From NCBI GenBank assembly GCA_021613375.1, contig CM038709.1:34305915-34369914 (forward strand): a stretch of 64,000 bases of DNA, given 5' to 3'. Source of the DNA: Megaleporinus macrocephalus (lineage: Eukaryota > Chordata > Actinopteri > Characiformes > Anostomidae). Position numbers and translations under genes: made by a program. The notes beneath the pieces were generated by a model that did no database searches, had not been told where the DNA came from, and saw nothing but the letters and a program-made list of their open reading frames with translations. Each line of letters opens with the position of its first letter. Position 1 is the first letter of the stretch. This document shows, in pieces, positions 13,185 through 33,878 of the stretch.

Positions 13185-13944
13185 CAGAGGTGTCAAGTAA
13201 CGAAGTACAAATACTTTGTTACCTTACTTAAGTAGAAATTTTGGTTATTTATACTTTACTGGAGTAATTATTTTTCAGCTGACTTTTTACTTCTACTCCT
13301 TATATTTTCACACCATTATCTGTACTACTATCTGTTCTACTCCTTACATTTTAAAAATAGCCTCGTTACTCCTGTTTAATTCTCAGCTTGTTCTTATTCA
13401 TGTGCATTTAATAAAGTTGTTCCAGTAAAGGTTATTGATAACATGTCTTTGAAATTTTGCACCATTATAATACTTATAGGCAACTAGTCATCATATATTC
13501 TGCTCCATGAAACACATGTTAATGCTCAGTAGTGCACATATATGCTTCTTTAATATGTGTGCATTGTACTAAAGTGCATTCATTTTCAATGAGCGTATAT
13601 GCGGCTGAAACAGAAAGCATAGCGCATCCCAAATTTTTCAACATTAACATTTTAATATAACATTATAGTCATTATGGCTTTAAGAAGAATTCTTTTTTTA
13701 GGCAGGTGGGCTAGCGCACTATAGCCCCCTGTGGTGTGGCCTAAGCTTCTGTTCTTAATGGTATTTTTTTTTCCCTTTACATTACTTTTACTTATATACC
13801 TAAATAGTTTTGGAAGCAGTACTTTTACACTTTTACTTGAGTAAAAAGCTTGAGTTGATACTTCAACTTCTACATAAGTATTTTTAAACCCTAGTATCTA
13901 TACTTCTACCTGAGTAATAAATGTGAATACTTCTGACACCTTTG
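13185..13944. mobile_element. hAT-type non-autonomous element (760 bp)
   Basis: The ends are inverted: CAGAGGTGTCAAGTAAC at the left and a right end ...CTGACACCTTTG. Internally both sides carry the 'tacttttacttgagtaa' type sub-repeats typical of a well-known fish hAT family. The 8-bp flanks (ACTCAGTC and CATGTTAC) do not match, so the duplication has decayed or the boundary is off. No coding capacity. Confidence 0.7.
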
Positions 13945-14304
13945 CATGTTACACCAAATGGAAAACTTCTGTTTTCATTTACCATTTTAGAACCCATTTT
14001 AATGGATAAAAACACATTAACGTTCTGTAGACACATTATGTCCACTAACTAAAACAAACTGAGTAATAAAGATTTGTCACAGCTTGTCTACATAGTTCCT
14101 CAGTTCAGGAAAGCATTTTAGTCTCTGTCTGAATGTCGTAAAAACAGCCAGTGTAAACCATGTTGATGAGTCACAAATTAACCACATATTATGTGTGTTT
14201 GCTGTCAGCCCAAAACAGTTTTCGAATTTAACTTTAGAAATATTTTTCATTTCATTTTTGTATTTAACTCATTTATGCAGTGAAACACACACACACACAC
14301 ACTA

Positions 14305-14475
14305 GCCCAGATCGTTGGGCAGCCCTATCCACAGTGCCCAGATAGCAGTTAAGGTTTGGGTGCCTTGCTCAAGAGCACTTCATTCATGTCCTGTCAGTTA
14401 ACAGGTTTGAGCCAGTGACTTTCCGGTCACGAGGCTGGTTCCTCAACCACCATTCTACGACTGCTCCCCCAGCAG
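14305..14475 (-). mobile_element. tRNA-derived SINE-like element, antisense
   Basis: Read on the minus strand it begins GGGGGAGCAGTCGTAGAATG (A-box-like) and continues to a B-box-like GGCTCAAACCTG, then gacatgaatgaagtgctct and the conserved ccttgctcaagagca region. A CA microsatellite (14287-14303) lies at the distal end. Diverged, family not named. Confidence 0.55.
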
Positions 14476-14794
14476 ACTTAGTTTATATCTTTAATCTAAA
14501 TCCATAATTGATACCAAGTTCTAGTAGAAGGGTTAACATGATGATGCTGACCAGGAATGTCCATAAACAATCTCGTTATATGTGTTACACTAAAATTAAG
14601 GGGATATGAGCTCTGAATAAGCCATCATGCTGTTAGTTGAAGGGAAATCGAGTCATTTTTAATTCATGCCAGTGATGAATAAGTAATTGTGTAGGGAAAG
14701 TAAAAGAGGCCAATATGGATGAAGAAAAAGAATTATACACAGTTGCGAAGATGACAGTCATGAAACAGGAGCGAAGAAGAGATGTGTGTGTTTT

Positions 14795-15010
14795 AGATCA
14801 AGTCAGTTTAATTATATAGCTATAGTCTTTTATAACAGATGTTGTCATAAAGCAGCTATACAGGAAAAGCCAGATTCAAGCCCCCCAGTGAGAAAGTCAG
14901 GGGCGACAATGGCAAGAAAAACTCCCTCAGAGCAAGAGGAAGAAACTTCGAGAGGAACTTAAAAAGGGGAACCCACCCTCCTCTGGCCGACACCGAACAC
15001 CAAAACAAGT
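14795..15010. repeat. interspersed repeat copy (cacaaagcagc family)
   Basis: It begins atcaagtcagtttaattata and has the shared gttgtcataaagcagctata, ggcgacaatggcaagaaaaa and ccaccctcctctggccga blocks found at 7.1 kb. Both copies share about 200 bp in the same order. Probably the antisense 3' end of a LINE or a SINE; family uncertain. Confidence 0.6.
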
Positions 15011-15663
15011 TCAAAAACAAAAAGAATAAAATTTGCATCAAAGAATATAGATTTTCTGTTAATTGTGGTGACATAGCCATTGCACAGATATTTTTGAAGG
15101 CTCCCCCACCGCCTCACGCACACACTTCCTAACAGAAGAATCCAGATAATTATGAAGGATTCTGGGTGATCATGCTGTTAGACCAGCAGCAAAAGCAAAC
15201 AGCGCCGCCCAGTGTTAGATGGCTGGACTGAAGAGGTTTATGGTGCTCTGCTGGGATATAACTTTTAAGTAGACATGTTATATAGTTTACGGTTTTCTTG
15301 TTAATTGACTGTGTTTAGAAAATACAAAAACAAAATAAGTGTAAAAAAATCATACCATAAGATGAACAGCTGGCTTTTTTATCGCCATTCAAACAACCAA
15401 ACCTACCAAGCGCGCGTGCACGCTCACACACATATGCAAGCTTTTGTCGGAGCTCCACAGATTCCTCAAACGTTAGACAATAATATGAAGTTTTAATTGA
15501 CAATTAAAGGCCAGTATAAACATAGCTATGTCGCTGTAGTCCCTAGCATGTGTGTGTATGTATAATTTAACAGCGTGTTTGTGAACCGAAGTGAAGTTGT
15601 TTGTCTCTTGCTCTTACCTCGAATCTGCGCCCGTGAAACCGTAACGGAGGTTTGCAAGCCGTG
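15011..15663 (+). other. cmss1 upstream region
   Basis: The last 60 bases before the ATG (from about 15600) are relatively CpG-rich (gaatctgcgcccgtgaaacc, gtaacggagg), consistent with a 5' UTR or proximal promoter. No TATA box is visible. The rest is AT-rich without features. Confidence 0.4.
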
Positions 15664-23007
<7,344 letters not shown>

Positions 23008-23586
23008 AGGTGCATTGTTATTTCTGTCTGGCCCATAACACCTTCCTGCCAATACACCTTTGATCTGTTTTTTTTATTATTATAATTATTTGCTAAAGCG
23101 TTGTATATTTTTAGTACTAAGCAAAAAGGTCAGCAGTGTGTTTTCCACTCCACTGTTGTTTGACATCTAAAAATAAACGTATCCATTGGACAAAAAACTG
23201 TTTAGTTCTCATGCTTGCAGAGAGTCCGTTTGACTGCAACACTGCAACATTGTAGGTTGTTTGTTTTTATTCACAGCAGGAAACATGCATTATTACAACA
23301 TCCTTTTACATCTATGCATACACACACAGGCTATAGGAGTGTGAAGAGGTTAGTTTATGAGGAAAAAATACCCACAGGGGATTTAAGCTTTAGAGAAACT
23401 GGATCTTGTTTGATTTTGTATGTTTTAAATATCTTTTCATGTCTTAGTTCGAAGGTTATAAATAAAAAAACTGATTTACATTGTCAGGACCAACAACACA
23501 GCCCTGTAAAGTCAACACAGTATAGTCATGTTTTAAACTGAAAGGAACAAAACCACACCCTTTAGAAGTGTTGTGATGCTGCTATA

Positions 23587-24710
23587 TACAGGGGTTGGAC
23601 AATGAAACTGAAACACCTGTCATTTTAGTGTGGGAGGTTTTATGGCTAAATTGGACCAGTCTGGTGGCCAATCTTCATTAACTGCACATTGCACCAGTAA
23701 GAGCAGAGTGTGAAGGTTCAATTAGCAGTGTAAGAGCACAGTTTTGCTCAAAATATTGCAATGCACACAACATTATGGGTGACATACCAGAGTTCAAAAG
23801 AGGACGTCTTGCTGGTGCATCTGTGACCAAGACAGCAAGTTTTTTGATGTATCAAGAGCCACGATATTCAGGGTAATGTCAGCATACCACCAAGAAGGAC
23901 AAACCACATCCAACAGGATTAACTATGGACACAAGAAGAAGCTGTCTGAAAGGGATGTTGGGGTGCTAACCCGGATTGTATCCAAAAAACATAACCACAG
24001 CTGCCCAAATCATGGCAGAATTAAATGTGCACCTCAACTATCCTGTTTCCATCAGAACTGTCCGTTGGGAGCTCCACAGGATCAATATACACAGCCGGGC
24101 TGCTATAGCCAAACCTTTGGTCACTCGTGCCAATGCCAAACATCGGTTTTAATGGTGCAAGGAGCGCACATTTTGGGCTGTGGACAATGTGAAACATGTA
24201 TTGTTCTCTGATGAGTCCACCTTTACTGTTTTTCTCACATCCGGGAGAGTTACAGTGTGGAGAAGCCCCAAAGAAGCGTACCACCCAGACTTTTGCATGC
24301 CCAGAGTGAAGCATGGGGGTGGATGGTTTGGGCTGCCATATCATGGCATTCCCTTGGCCCAATACTTGTGCAAGATGGGCGCGTCACTGCCATAGATTAC
24401 CGAACCATTCTGGAGGACCATGTGCATCCAATGGTTCAAACATTGTATTCTGAAGGCAGTGCCATGTATCAGGATGACAGTGCACCAATACACACAGCAA
24501 GACTGGTGAAAGATTGGTTTGATGAACATGAAAGTGAACATCTCCCATGGCCTGCACAGTCACCAGATCTAAATATTATTGAGCCACTTTGGGGTGTTTT
24601 GGAAGTGTGAGTTTTCCTCTACCAGCATCACGTAGTGACCTGGCCACTATCCTGCAAGAAGAATGGCTTAAAATTCCTCCGACCACTGTGCAGGACTTGT
24701 ATATGTCATT
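23587..24710 (+). mobile_element. Tc1-type transposon, copy 3, 3'-truncated
   Basis: It starts at a TA followed by the same CAGGGGTTGGACAATG end, and contains transposase fragments up to the SPDLNIIEPLWGVL block. Homology stops at 24710 (atatgtcatt), just short of the right inverted repeat, where a different interspersed repeat begins. Several frameshifts make it inactive. It lies between cmss1 and tmem30c. Confidence 0.9.
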
Positions 24711-24830
24711 GTGTATGTGCGTGCTGGCCCTTCACCCTGTTCACAGCCCTGACTGGACCACCTCTGAGCACTGCACTGACACAGATGTGGTGGTGGCAGC
24801 TCAGATTCAGTGATGCATAAAATCTAAAAT
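24711..24830. repeat. short copy of the 50.8-kb interspersed repeat
   Basis: It contains cttcaccctgttcacagccc, agcactgcactgacacagat and gtggtggtggcagctc, matching the middle of the 50.8-kb repeat. It begins exactly where Tc1 copy 3 stops, so it may mark a deletion or insertion junction. Confidence 0.5.
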
Positions 24831-25148
24831 GTGCCTCAAAGTTTGCACAGTCCACAATTTAATGTTTGTCTTTTTTGTTTTGTTTTTCAATATGTTAAAA
24901 TGGACAAATAATAATTGTGTGTTAAAATAAACACTGTATATGACCCAACATCCCTCACATTGTATAAAAATATATTGTGTGTGCTTGACATTAATAAGTA
25001 ACAGAACCATGTTCAAAGTTCACACTCGCATTAGGTGCTGGGAAAACCTCTTGAAGGAAGTGATCAAGAGACAGAAAACAAAGCTGTTGAATTCACTGTT
25101 TTTGATCCAGAATTTAAAAGTATTTAGTAGTTGTTTGGGGGTGTGTTG

Positions 25149-28100
25149 ATGGGTAAGGTGTGTGTGGGCACAGGGCCTTTTGCTCGGAGGCCTGATAACT
25201 CAGCCTTCAAGCAGCAGAGGCTGCCTGCCTGGTCTCCTTCTCTTACTCCACACACCGTGCTGCCCGTCTTCTACTGCCTGGCGCTTGTGTGCATGCTGCT
25301 GGGTGTCTGGCTGCTCATCACTGTCCAGAACACACAACAACTGAAGGTGAGCTACTCTGTGTTTGATTGTGTGGTGTATAAGCATAGACACCTACATAAA
25401 CCTTTTAATGTGAGTTTTAAACAGATGAAAGATCATCTTTGTTTGTACCAAGAAGTAGAGTTGGATGATGGTTGTTGGTTGTCATTATGATGATGTCTGC
25501 CACTGTTGTTTTTTTTTTTTTTTTGACTATACTTCTACACTGAGCTACAAAACAATGATAGACAGCTTATGGTAACTGCATAGTAGCAAGATTTGTTTTA
25601 TTCTGTCCCCTTTTAAATAAGCACCTGTTAACTAATTTTCATATAAAATTAGATTATGGATGTTTTTGGTCTGTAGGTCCACAGAGATATCGCTGAGGGA
25701 AAATATTCTCATCATTGATAGATATGTTATTGTTAGATCTAAGTGTATGAATCTGAACACTGTTAATGTAGATATGGTGCATGGCTTTTTGACACTTTTT
25801 GTCTGTTAGATTGACTATACGGATGCTGCAGCATGTGTAACTTGTTCTGAGATGCGTAAGGATCCCACCAAAGCCAAGATAAACTGCGACTGTGTAATCA
25901 ACTTCAATGTCCCAAAGACCTTCCAGGTATGCGCATGTGTATAAGATTTATGGCTCAAGAGATAAGATACCATGCATTTGTCTCTCAAGTCCTTAAGACA
26001 AGATTGTCCATTTTAATTCAGCTCTTTTTTCATTTTACATTAAGTCCAATCCCAGTTGCTGTGTTTTGGATAACTTGTCAAGGGAATACAGTTTAAACCT
26101 TTGGCAACACCACAGGCTTAGCTTCAAAACAACCAGTTGCTTGTAACAGGTGTTTTGTTTATTTTTTAAATTGAGACATCAGTTTCTTAATAGCTTACAA
26201 CAACATTCTTACCTTGTCAAATTTTATTTATTTTATACATACAAGAACTAAACGTCAGAGCAAATGGCTGCATAGTCACAAACAAAACTTATTTCACTCA
26301 TGAAAATCTACATTCCCTGCCTCTGCTCCAGAGTGCACTGCAGACCCTTATTTCAGCTTCAGGCAGATCAACTGTCAAGAGTTCTGTTTAAAATTGATAA
26401 GCGTGTGAATTTTCCTTAAAGTAATTATGCTCTTAATGACTGTATTGCTCTCTTTCTATAGTGCATACTAAAATACCTGTGACTTGGAGTTAGACACTAG
26501 CAATTTAGAATAAAACAGTAACAAATATCTGTTGTATTTGCTATGTTAACAATTTTTACTGATGCTGAACCCAGGGAACTTGGAGAGCCATATTGTGCAT
26601 ATTTTTGCCAAGGTACATTTTTTGATGGTAGGTTTTCTAGAAAATCCCTAAAATTGTTTATTTGTCAAATTATTTTCTTAATAAAACACACTCTCACTCC
26701 ACATTGCAGCGAGTAAGAAATGAGAATCAGCTCAGTCCAAGGCAGCATTCATATTTTTCTTATAATTTGATTTCAAATTTAATATATTTACAACACTGCA
26801 AAGCATTAGCAAAGTTAGCATACCCTCAGTAACATAATTTCTCTTTATTTCAATACCATCTCAACCTCATCAGAAAGCGAAGAATTACATAACCAAAAAC
26901 AATGTTGAGGTATTGTGCATCATATGATTAGCTGAACATGGGGCCTTGGGAACATGCTCCCTATTACTGTACATTATATATTGCGGTTTGCACAATGCTA
27001 ATTGGTGAAAATATATTTTTCTTACTTGCTAGCTACATTAGCTTCACATTTCTAGTACAGAACTAAAGAAGCTTTTAGTAAAGTAAAGAGGAAATCATAA
27101 TTATATAAAAGAGCTTATTGGCTGAACTATTTTTTCAATACAGTGTACTGTTTTTGTTCCTTATGCTTGGTTGATATCCTTCTCTTGTTCTGCCAAAGAG
27201 CTTTCAGATAAAGTAAAACAGCTTGATGTTGTGTTGTGTCTCAGGGGGATGTGTTTGTCTACTACGGCCTCATAAATTTCCACCAGAATCTGCGCAGGTA
27301 CATGGACTCCCGTGATGATGCCCAGCTGGTTGGGAGGAAATGCAGCCTGAAGGTAGCTCTGTCTCTTTCACTCTCACACTGTCTTTGCCTTTCCCTCTGC
27401 ATTTTCTTTCCATTCAAGCTATAGTTCTAGATCGTGAGTTTCCCTCATTAGTGCTCTTCACTGGTGGTTCCTTAAGATTATATGCAAACAACTGCAGTTC
27501 AGCTTCACTGACTTCTTAGCTCTCTGATGCACTAAACCTAGTTTGAACAAATATCAAATTGGTAGTTTTCTTTAGGATAGGTTTCTTGATGATACATTTA
27601 AGATGTATTATCCCAAATATAAATGATCAGTCAACTATACTAAGCTATCTTCTATAGTTTTCCTCAAGAGCTTTTATATTTGACTGTCAATGCCACCATA
27701 CAATCAATGGGAAATATGTTAAGATTTATTATCATATACATAATATTTTGTCATAATCTGCTTTTTAAAGTACACCATTGGTATTCTCAGTACATAAATA
27801 TCATTGACAAACTGCATGTTTCACTACAAAAAGAGAATATCTAGTCTGGCTTAATGGGAATTAGTGCAGTGCAGTGTGAGAAACACACTGAATAAAAATC
27901 ACTGCAATAATTATTTTTGATAACATCACCCCATCCCTGTTATGTATCCTGCAGTCCCCTAGTTCATACTGTGAGCCATTCGCTTATGATGAAAATGCAG
28001 TGCCTATCGCTCCCTGTGGTGCCGTGGCTAACAGCATGTTCAATGGTAAAAAAAAACATTTATAAGTACATTCTAGATCTATTTTTATGGTTAAGTTGCT

Positions 28101-29742
28101 TCATTTGTTTGTCTGTTTTGAATTTAGATTCATTCACACTGAAGTACCATCCACCTGCTGGTGATGCAGTTGTTGTTCCAATGTACAGGAAAGGAATCAC
28201 CTGGTACACGGACAAAAATGTGAAGTTCCGCAACCCTTCGTCAAACACAACCCTCCAGCAGGCCTTCCAAGGTACATGACAATTCACACAAAACCACCTA
28301 TATACACACAGAGTATCATGGAAAAGTTTATACCTGATTGAAGGGGGGTTTTTTTGTAGTTTTAGATACAGTATTTCCCAAAAGTGAGTACACATCTTAC
28401 ATTGTTGTAAATATTTTAGGAGTGTACTCTGTTTTGTTGCCAGTGGTTTAGACATTAATGGCTGTGTTTGGAATTATTATGAGGGCACAGCAACTTTACA
28501 CTGTACAAGCTGTACACTGACATTGTATCAAAATGTCATATCCTTAGTGTTGTCCCATGAAAAGATATAACACAATATTTACAACAATGTGAAGGGTGTA
28601 CTCACTTTTGGGAGATATTCTGATCTTATGTTTGTGTTTAGTTTTATGAAACTGCTTTAAACAAATCTGCATCAAGGCAAGAAGGGGGCAACCTGTTTTT
28701 GATGTGTTTAATTATTTTGACATAATTAAAAGTATATGTGTTACGACCTGTTGTGCTGCTTTATACAAAAAAAACTCATTTTCCATTGGTAATTTACAAG
28801 AGAAGTCTGTCTGATTTAGCAGAATTTAGGGGTTATTTAAGGTTTAGGGGTTTTAAGATAAGATTAAGAAATGTCCTAAGATGCATAGAGAAGGGTGGTC
28901 ATAGCACTTACCTGCTTTTTGTGTCCTCAGGTACTGCACAGCCATTGTACTGGCAGCGTCCAGTTTATGAGCTGGACATTGCTGACCGTAACAACAACGG
29001 CTTTATAAATGAGGATCTAATTGTGTGGATGAGAGAGGCAGCCTTCCCCAACTTCAAAAAGCTGTACGGCATTCTGAACCGTGCTCAGACTACCTTCTCA
29101 TATGGCCTGCCCGCTGGAAACTACAGCATCGCCATCAGCTATAGTATCCTTACTATACCCTGAGCCTGTCCCTCACAGTGGAAAGGAATATTAATGGGCA
29201 AGATAAAATCAATGTTACAGATTTTTTTCTATAGCCTGAATGCAACCATCAACATGTTTTATATATAAATTTGACCAAATAGCCGTCAGCAAATAGCATG
29301 CCTAAATCACAAACTGCTAAGTTGTTAAATGGCTTATGTAGTTTGTCTCTGTCTCTGATACACGGTTATCTATAAAAATGCAAAATACAAAATGTATGGA
29401 TTCCTGCTTGCACCGTAGTTGTATCCATTTGATACCCCTTTGAGCTCTTTCCTTAGATGTATGTACATATTACACGACAATATCTATACAAAAGCAACAT
29501 ACTCAGATTGTATTGCAAAATAGGTTTTGACTGATCCTTGACACCCAACACTAGATTTCCCTGTTCGATACTTCCAGGGCAGAAAAGAAGTGGTGCTTTC
29601 TACAGTTACCTGGTTTGGTGGACAGAACAACTTTCTGCCCATCGCGTACCTGGTGAGTGGAGGGCTGATCTTATTAACAGCCATCAGTCTCACCGTGGTC
29701 TATGTGAAGGTAGGCCGCAATGGCAAGAACATGGAAGAGTGA
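25149..29742 (+). CDS. tmem30c: tmem30c, CDC50-family P4-ATPase flippase subunit (7 exons, 352 aa)
   Basis: Coding exons: 25149-25346, 25810-25926, 27245-27352, 27955-28045, 28128-28271, 28931-29143 and 29555-29742 (TGA), total 1059 nt, all GT/AG. CDC50/TMEM30 proteins pair with P4-ATPases, which move phospholipids to the cytosolic leaflet, and are needed for their ER exit and activity. Hallmarks seen: cytosolic [16 protein letters not shown] (about 14-28), first membrane helix about 36-59, ectodomain cysteines C75, C78, C92, C94, C147 and C162, the blocks [24 protein letters not shown] and [15 protein letters not shown], a second helix about 317-342 and a short cytosolic tail. Calling it the C paralogue rests on its position just after cmss1, as for human TMEM30C (a pseudogene there), plus divergence from TMEM30A. 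An in-frame ATG at 25131 could add six residues; I chose 25149 for its closer fit to the family start. A MITE lies in intron 5. Poly(A) signals AATAAA occur at 30267 and 30393. Confidence 0.93.
28369..28622. mobile_element. Tc1/mariner-type MITE (254 bp) in tmem30c intron 5
   Basis: CAGTATTTCCCAAAAGTGAG at the left mirrors TGTACTCACTTTTGGGAGATATTCTG at the right, an inverted pair of about 26 bases with few mismatches. TA precedes the left end; the right flank no longer reads TA. No coding capacity. Confidence 0.8.
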
Positions 29743-32700
29743 AAGAACGGACGAATGAGATGTGATGAGAAGCTTTTAAAGGCTGTACATAACAGATCGT
29801 GAAGAGCATTGAAGACGATTAGCACAAAGAAGGACAAATATGCAGCACATTAGCTTAGCTATGTTTTTTTATTCTACGCTGGCTATAACAATTTTATTGT
29901 TGGCTCATTACGTTCAATGGAAATTCCACATCTTAATTTTCAGTCATTTAGATTTTGAACATTATTCAGAGTGCTTCGATTAATTGTATGGGTTTGAAAC
30001 ATTTTTGTAGAGAATTTTCTATGAAGCTGGTATACCAGGTTTCGTAATATCTGCAGTGCATATATAGCAATTTTATTGCTATGTAAAATGACCTGTGAAA
30101 CTATGTTTTTGCATGTAATGTTAATAATGATACATTAGTGGCAAATCTGGACCTTTTCTTTGGGTGGTGGTGGGTTTTGGTTTTTTTTACATCCTGTATG
30201 CACCTGTATCTGGTGTTAAAAAACAATTTTATTGCACAACCTAATTGAAAAACTGTTAGATCTTAGAATAAAACTGTAGAACTTAAGTATGTTCTCTTTA
30301 GTGCCACAGTGCTTGACTGTAGAATTTGCTTGACATATATATATTAAAACCAATTGTTGGATTTTTGGGGTTGTCCCTTTTTGGATACAAATAATAAATG
30401 TTTCTTTATTGTTACACAAATTGTGTATTGTTAAGACTTCAGGTATCTCAGCACATCGCCCAACCTAGGTGAGAGCATATGCATCAAATTTATGCAGACT
30501 TACAGTTTTCCTATATCATCAATTTGACAAGGATTACAGATAAGGAACAAGAGGCCCCTTTGCTATTGCTTGCAATTCCCACTTCTATCCAGCAGAGAGC
30601 AGATAAATCATTGTACCACTACCTATAGGAAATCAAAATCACAGAGCATACGAAGAAAAGATTTGCCAAACCTTTGTGAGATGTTAAACATATTTGTGTC
30701 AATGTACTTTAATTAGATCTTAGTTATTTGAAAAATAGCTTGCAAATTGCAAAATGCTGGTGGCGTTTTAATTGATAGGCATGCACGTAGGGGCCTGGGA
30801 GCCTTTATGCTTAGGTCTACTGTGTCCGGGTGGAATTTATTTATTCTTGCTTTTAAATTAGCTTAACGATCTCCCTATGCCAATATTATACATAATGTAC
30901 TCCGTAAGACAAGTTTGGTAACTATATATATATATATATATATTTTTTTTTTTTTTACTCAAATTTCAATTGTCATTTTATATTCATTTTTTCTATACAG
31001 CCATTCTACAGTACCATTCATAATTCAGAAAAAAACATTTACAGTGAATAGCAGACACACATACACATGATGCACACACAAACATTCATGAATACAGTGC
31101 ACAGAAACATACACCCACAATAACAAGGATACACAGTTTGACACCCACATTTAAACTATTAGCCCTTGTGCACATTAGAACAGAGTAAAATGCCAAGACG
31201 GAACATGTATTCCTGTTGCTGTTGACAAGGTCTGCGAAAAAGATTCTGCTTGTGTTAATATTCTAACATTTAATCTTTGTACCATAAAACACACTCGGCA
31301 GCATTAATTTAACCAATTTAACCAGGTGGAGATGTGTTGACTGATATAAGGATGGCATTAATGATCTAAAGGTTTTGAAGAATATCACCCTTACTGGTGA
31401 GAACTGGTATAATATGAGATGGCTGATCAGATTAGATCAGTTCATAATTTGGCATAGGAGACCAAAGCACAATAAGTGTATTGAGTCAAAAACATCTGTA
31501 AATCCAATCTGGCAAGCGCATTGGTAATTCTATTTCATACTATTTAAAGTCAGCATGAAAGTGTCACATTTGGCAAGGCATTGCACGGCAACAGTGTGTC
31601 TATGACAACAGTGCGTTCATAGGCGCTGGACAGCTTCGCTTGGGCTGTCAGTGGTTTGGGCACTCTGCATAGCTGTCATGTCTCAGCAGGAAAAAAAACC
31701 CCAAAACAATAAATACAAAACACTCTGATTTGAAAACAGTGACATGTTACTTTCCATTCTGTAATATGGATTCAAAAACGGAATGAATAAACTTGCTTTT
31801 GCATAGATGAGCTACAGCACTATTGCAAAGCTGAGGAAGAGGGATTTCTATCATTTTCCAGCACTATATACGCCCTCTGCCACTTATTACTGGTCTTTAC
31901 ACTAACTGCCAACTTATCTAGACAATTAGAAGTGAACAGGCAACCTATCAACAAAAAAATATTATTGATGGCTTCTTAAATTAAATACGCACTGTGAGAG
32001 AAAAGAGTCTAAAGGACAGCTGAATTAAACTTATGGTGTGACAAATGAGGCAAGGGGTGTGACAGGAGAACTTAAGTACAGTAATCAGTTCACCACATAA
32101 GTTTAAAAAAAAGGACAGTATGAAGTAACCAATGGGCTTTACTGCAAAAATGTTATATTGGCAAGTAAAATTACCTTATAGCTAGCATATATAATGTATA
32201 TGTGTTATTTATAAGAATGTTTGACTTATTTCTAGATGTTTGTTTGCTTGTTTAAAGTGATTTTAGTAAGCCTGAAGATCTCACTATATCTGCCAATATT
32301 GTGTGATATCTTAAAATCACTTAAAACATGTAAAAGAAAGAAGCTAGAAGATAAGTTCAATATTCTTATTCTTTTTTTACAGTGCATGTAGGTACTCGTA
32401 TTTGCCCACTGTCTCTTGACTTCATGAACAAGACTCATTTGTAGACTCCTCTGAGCTGTGAAAAGAAACATTTTGGGACTCACAGTTTATGGCCAGAGAA
32501 CAGTGCAAAAGTTCAACATCATCCTTTGATTATTTAATTTCCAGTTAAAATTGCTAGCAGGTTTTTCTGAATAATTCAAAATAACATACTGGCCTAAGAA
32601 AAGAAAAACTGAAATAAATAATTGGGGAGAAAAAATGTTGGTGTCCTCAGAACCATGGACTGGAAGTCACAAAGCCCAGACCTCAAAAGATCATTAGGTA

Positions 32701-32879
32701 AGTTTGGGATTACAGCCAACTTCTTAGATGCTGTAATAAAGATATTACAAATATTCAGAGGTTTCTGTGTTTTCTGCTTTTTTATGCTGATAAGCAAAAA
32801 TGTATTTAATGGCCATTTTAACTGGAAATTAAATTAAAGGGAGTCTCTGACTTCTGCACAGAACTATATATACGTACAA
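29743..32879. other. tmem30c 3' UTR and gene-free spacer
   Basis: The tmem30c 3' UTR probably runs to AATAAA signals at 30267 and 30393. Beyond, to 32.9 kb, the sequence is AT-rich with a short (TA)n/T tract near 30920-30955. No exon was recognised. The spacer separates convergent tmem30c and dcbld2. Confidence 0.5.
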
Positions 32880-33020
32880 CAGCCTCTTCATTAAGAACAC
32901 CTCCTTGTATCTTCAATCATTGTATCAGCTCCACTTACTCCGTCTCTCTGCATAGTTTGTTAGCCCCTTTTTATCCTGTTCTTCTATTGTCATGGCCAAC
33001 TCAGAGCAGGTAATATAAGT
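32880..33020. repeat. short copy of the 50.8-kb interspersed repeat
   Basis: Contains attgtatcagctccacttac, ccctttttatcctgttcttc and a trailing tcagagcaggtaatataagt, collinear with the longer copy at 50.8 kb. Confidence 0.45.
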
Positions 33021-33090
33021 GGTGGATATGGTAAGTGGAGTAGTGTAGATACAAGGTATGTGAATTTAAAAAAGGGGCCAGTTAGTGTGT

Positions 33091-33133
33091 ATACACACAC
33101 ACACACACACACGCATACACACACACACACACA
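33091..33133. repeat. (AC)n microsatellite, dcbld2 downstream
   Basis: About 21 AC units with one 'gcat' interruption. It lies 3' of the dcbld2 stop (33371) and may be in the 3' UTR. Confidence 0.9.
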
Positions 33134-33370
33134 AAACAGTAGTGTAAAGTCTCCCTGCCTTTGTCGTTCTCTCCCTCTCTCAGACATTCTTGTGTGTTAT
33201 TTCAGTGATAGGACTGGTATGGCACGCACAGGAACATTTGACATTTGCACATACAGATATAAACACAAACATGCACTCACATGCATACACATGGCTGCAT
33301 TTTCTGTGAGGAAGGCTGTTATCCTTGGGGTCAAAGTTCAGCCCAAACTTGGCCACCATTCTTTGATTGG

Positions 33371-33844
33371 TCAGTCCTTCTGCTGATAAGATGTGTTGTA
33401 GGAATTCTGCGGGACCTGGTATAACTGCCCCTCTGCTGTTGCAACTTGGTCAGGTGTACTTTTGGGCGTGTCGTACATGGACCTCCCTGATTGGTTGCTG
33501 TCTTTTCGAGCCAGTCCCTGGAAGGCCAGAGTGGCTCCTGATACATGATTGGCTCTGTCAATCATAATGGGAATGGCATACTCTGCTCCAGAGGCAGGCA
33601 GGGGTTCAGCATAGGCGTGGTATTGTTCAGGGGTCAAAGGTGCATCGTACTCAGGGTCAGCTCCCTCCTCTGGCTTAAATGTCGACCTCTGACCCAGGGA
33701 GGTCATGGTACCACTTACCAGTGGCTGTGCATATTCTAGGGAGACAGATTGAAACATACACCATTAGGTTAAAAAATGGCCACAAGTCTTCGCAGAATAT
33801 AAAAAAATATGCTCAATGAGTGAGAGAGAGAGAGTGTGAGTGTG

Positions 33845-33878
<34 letters not shown>

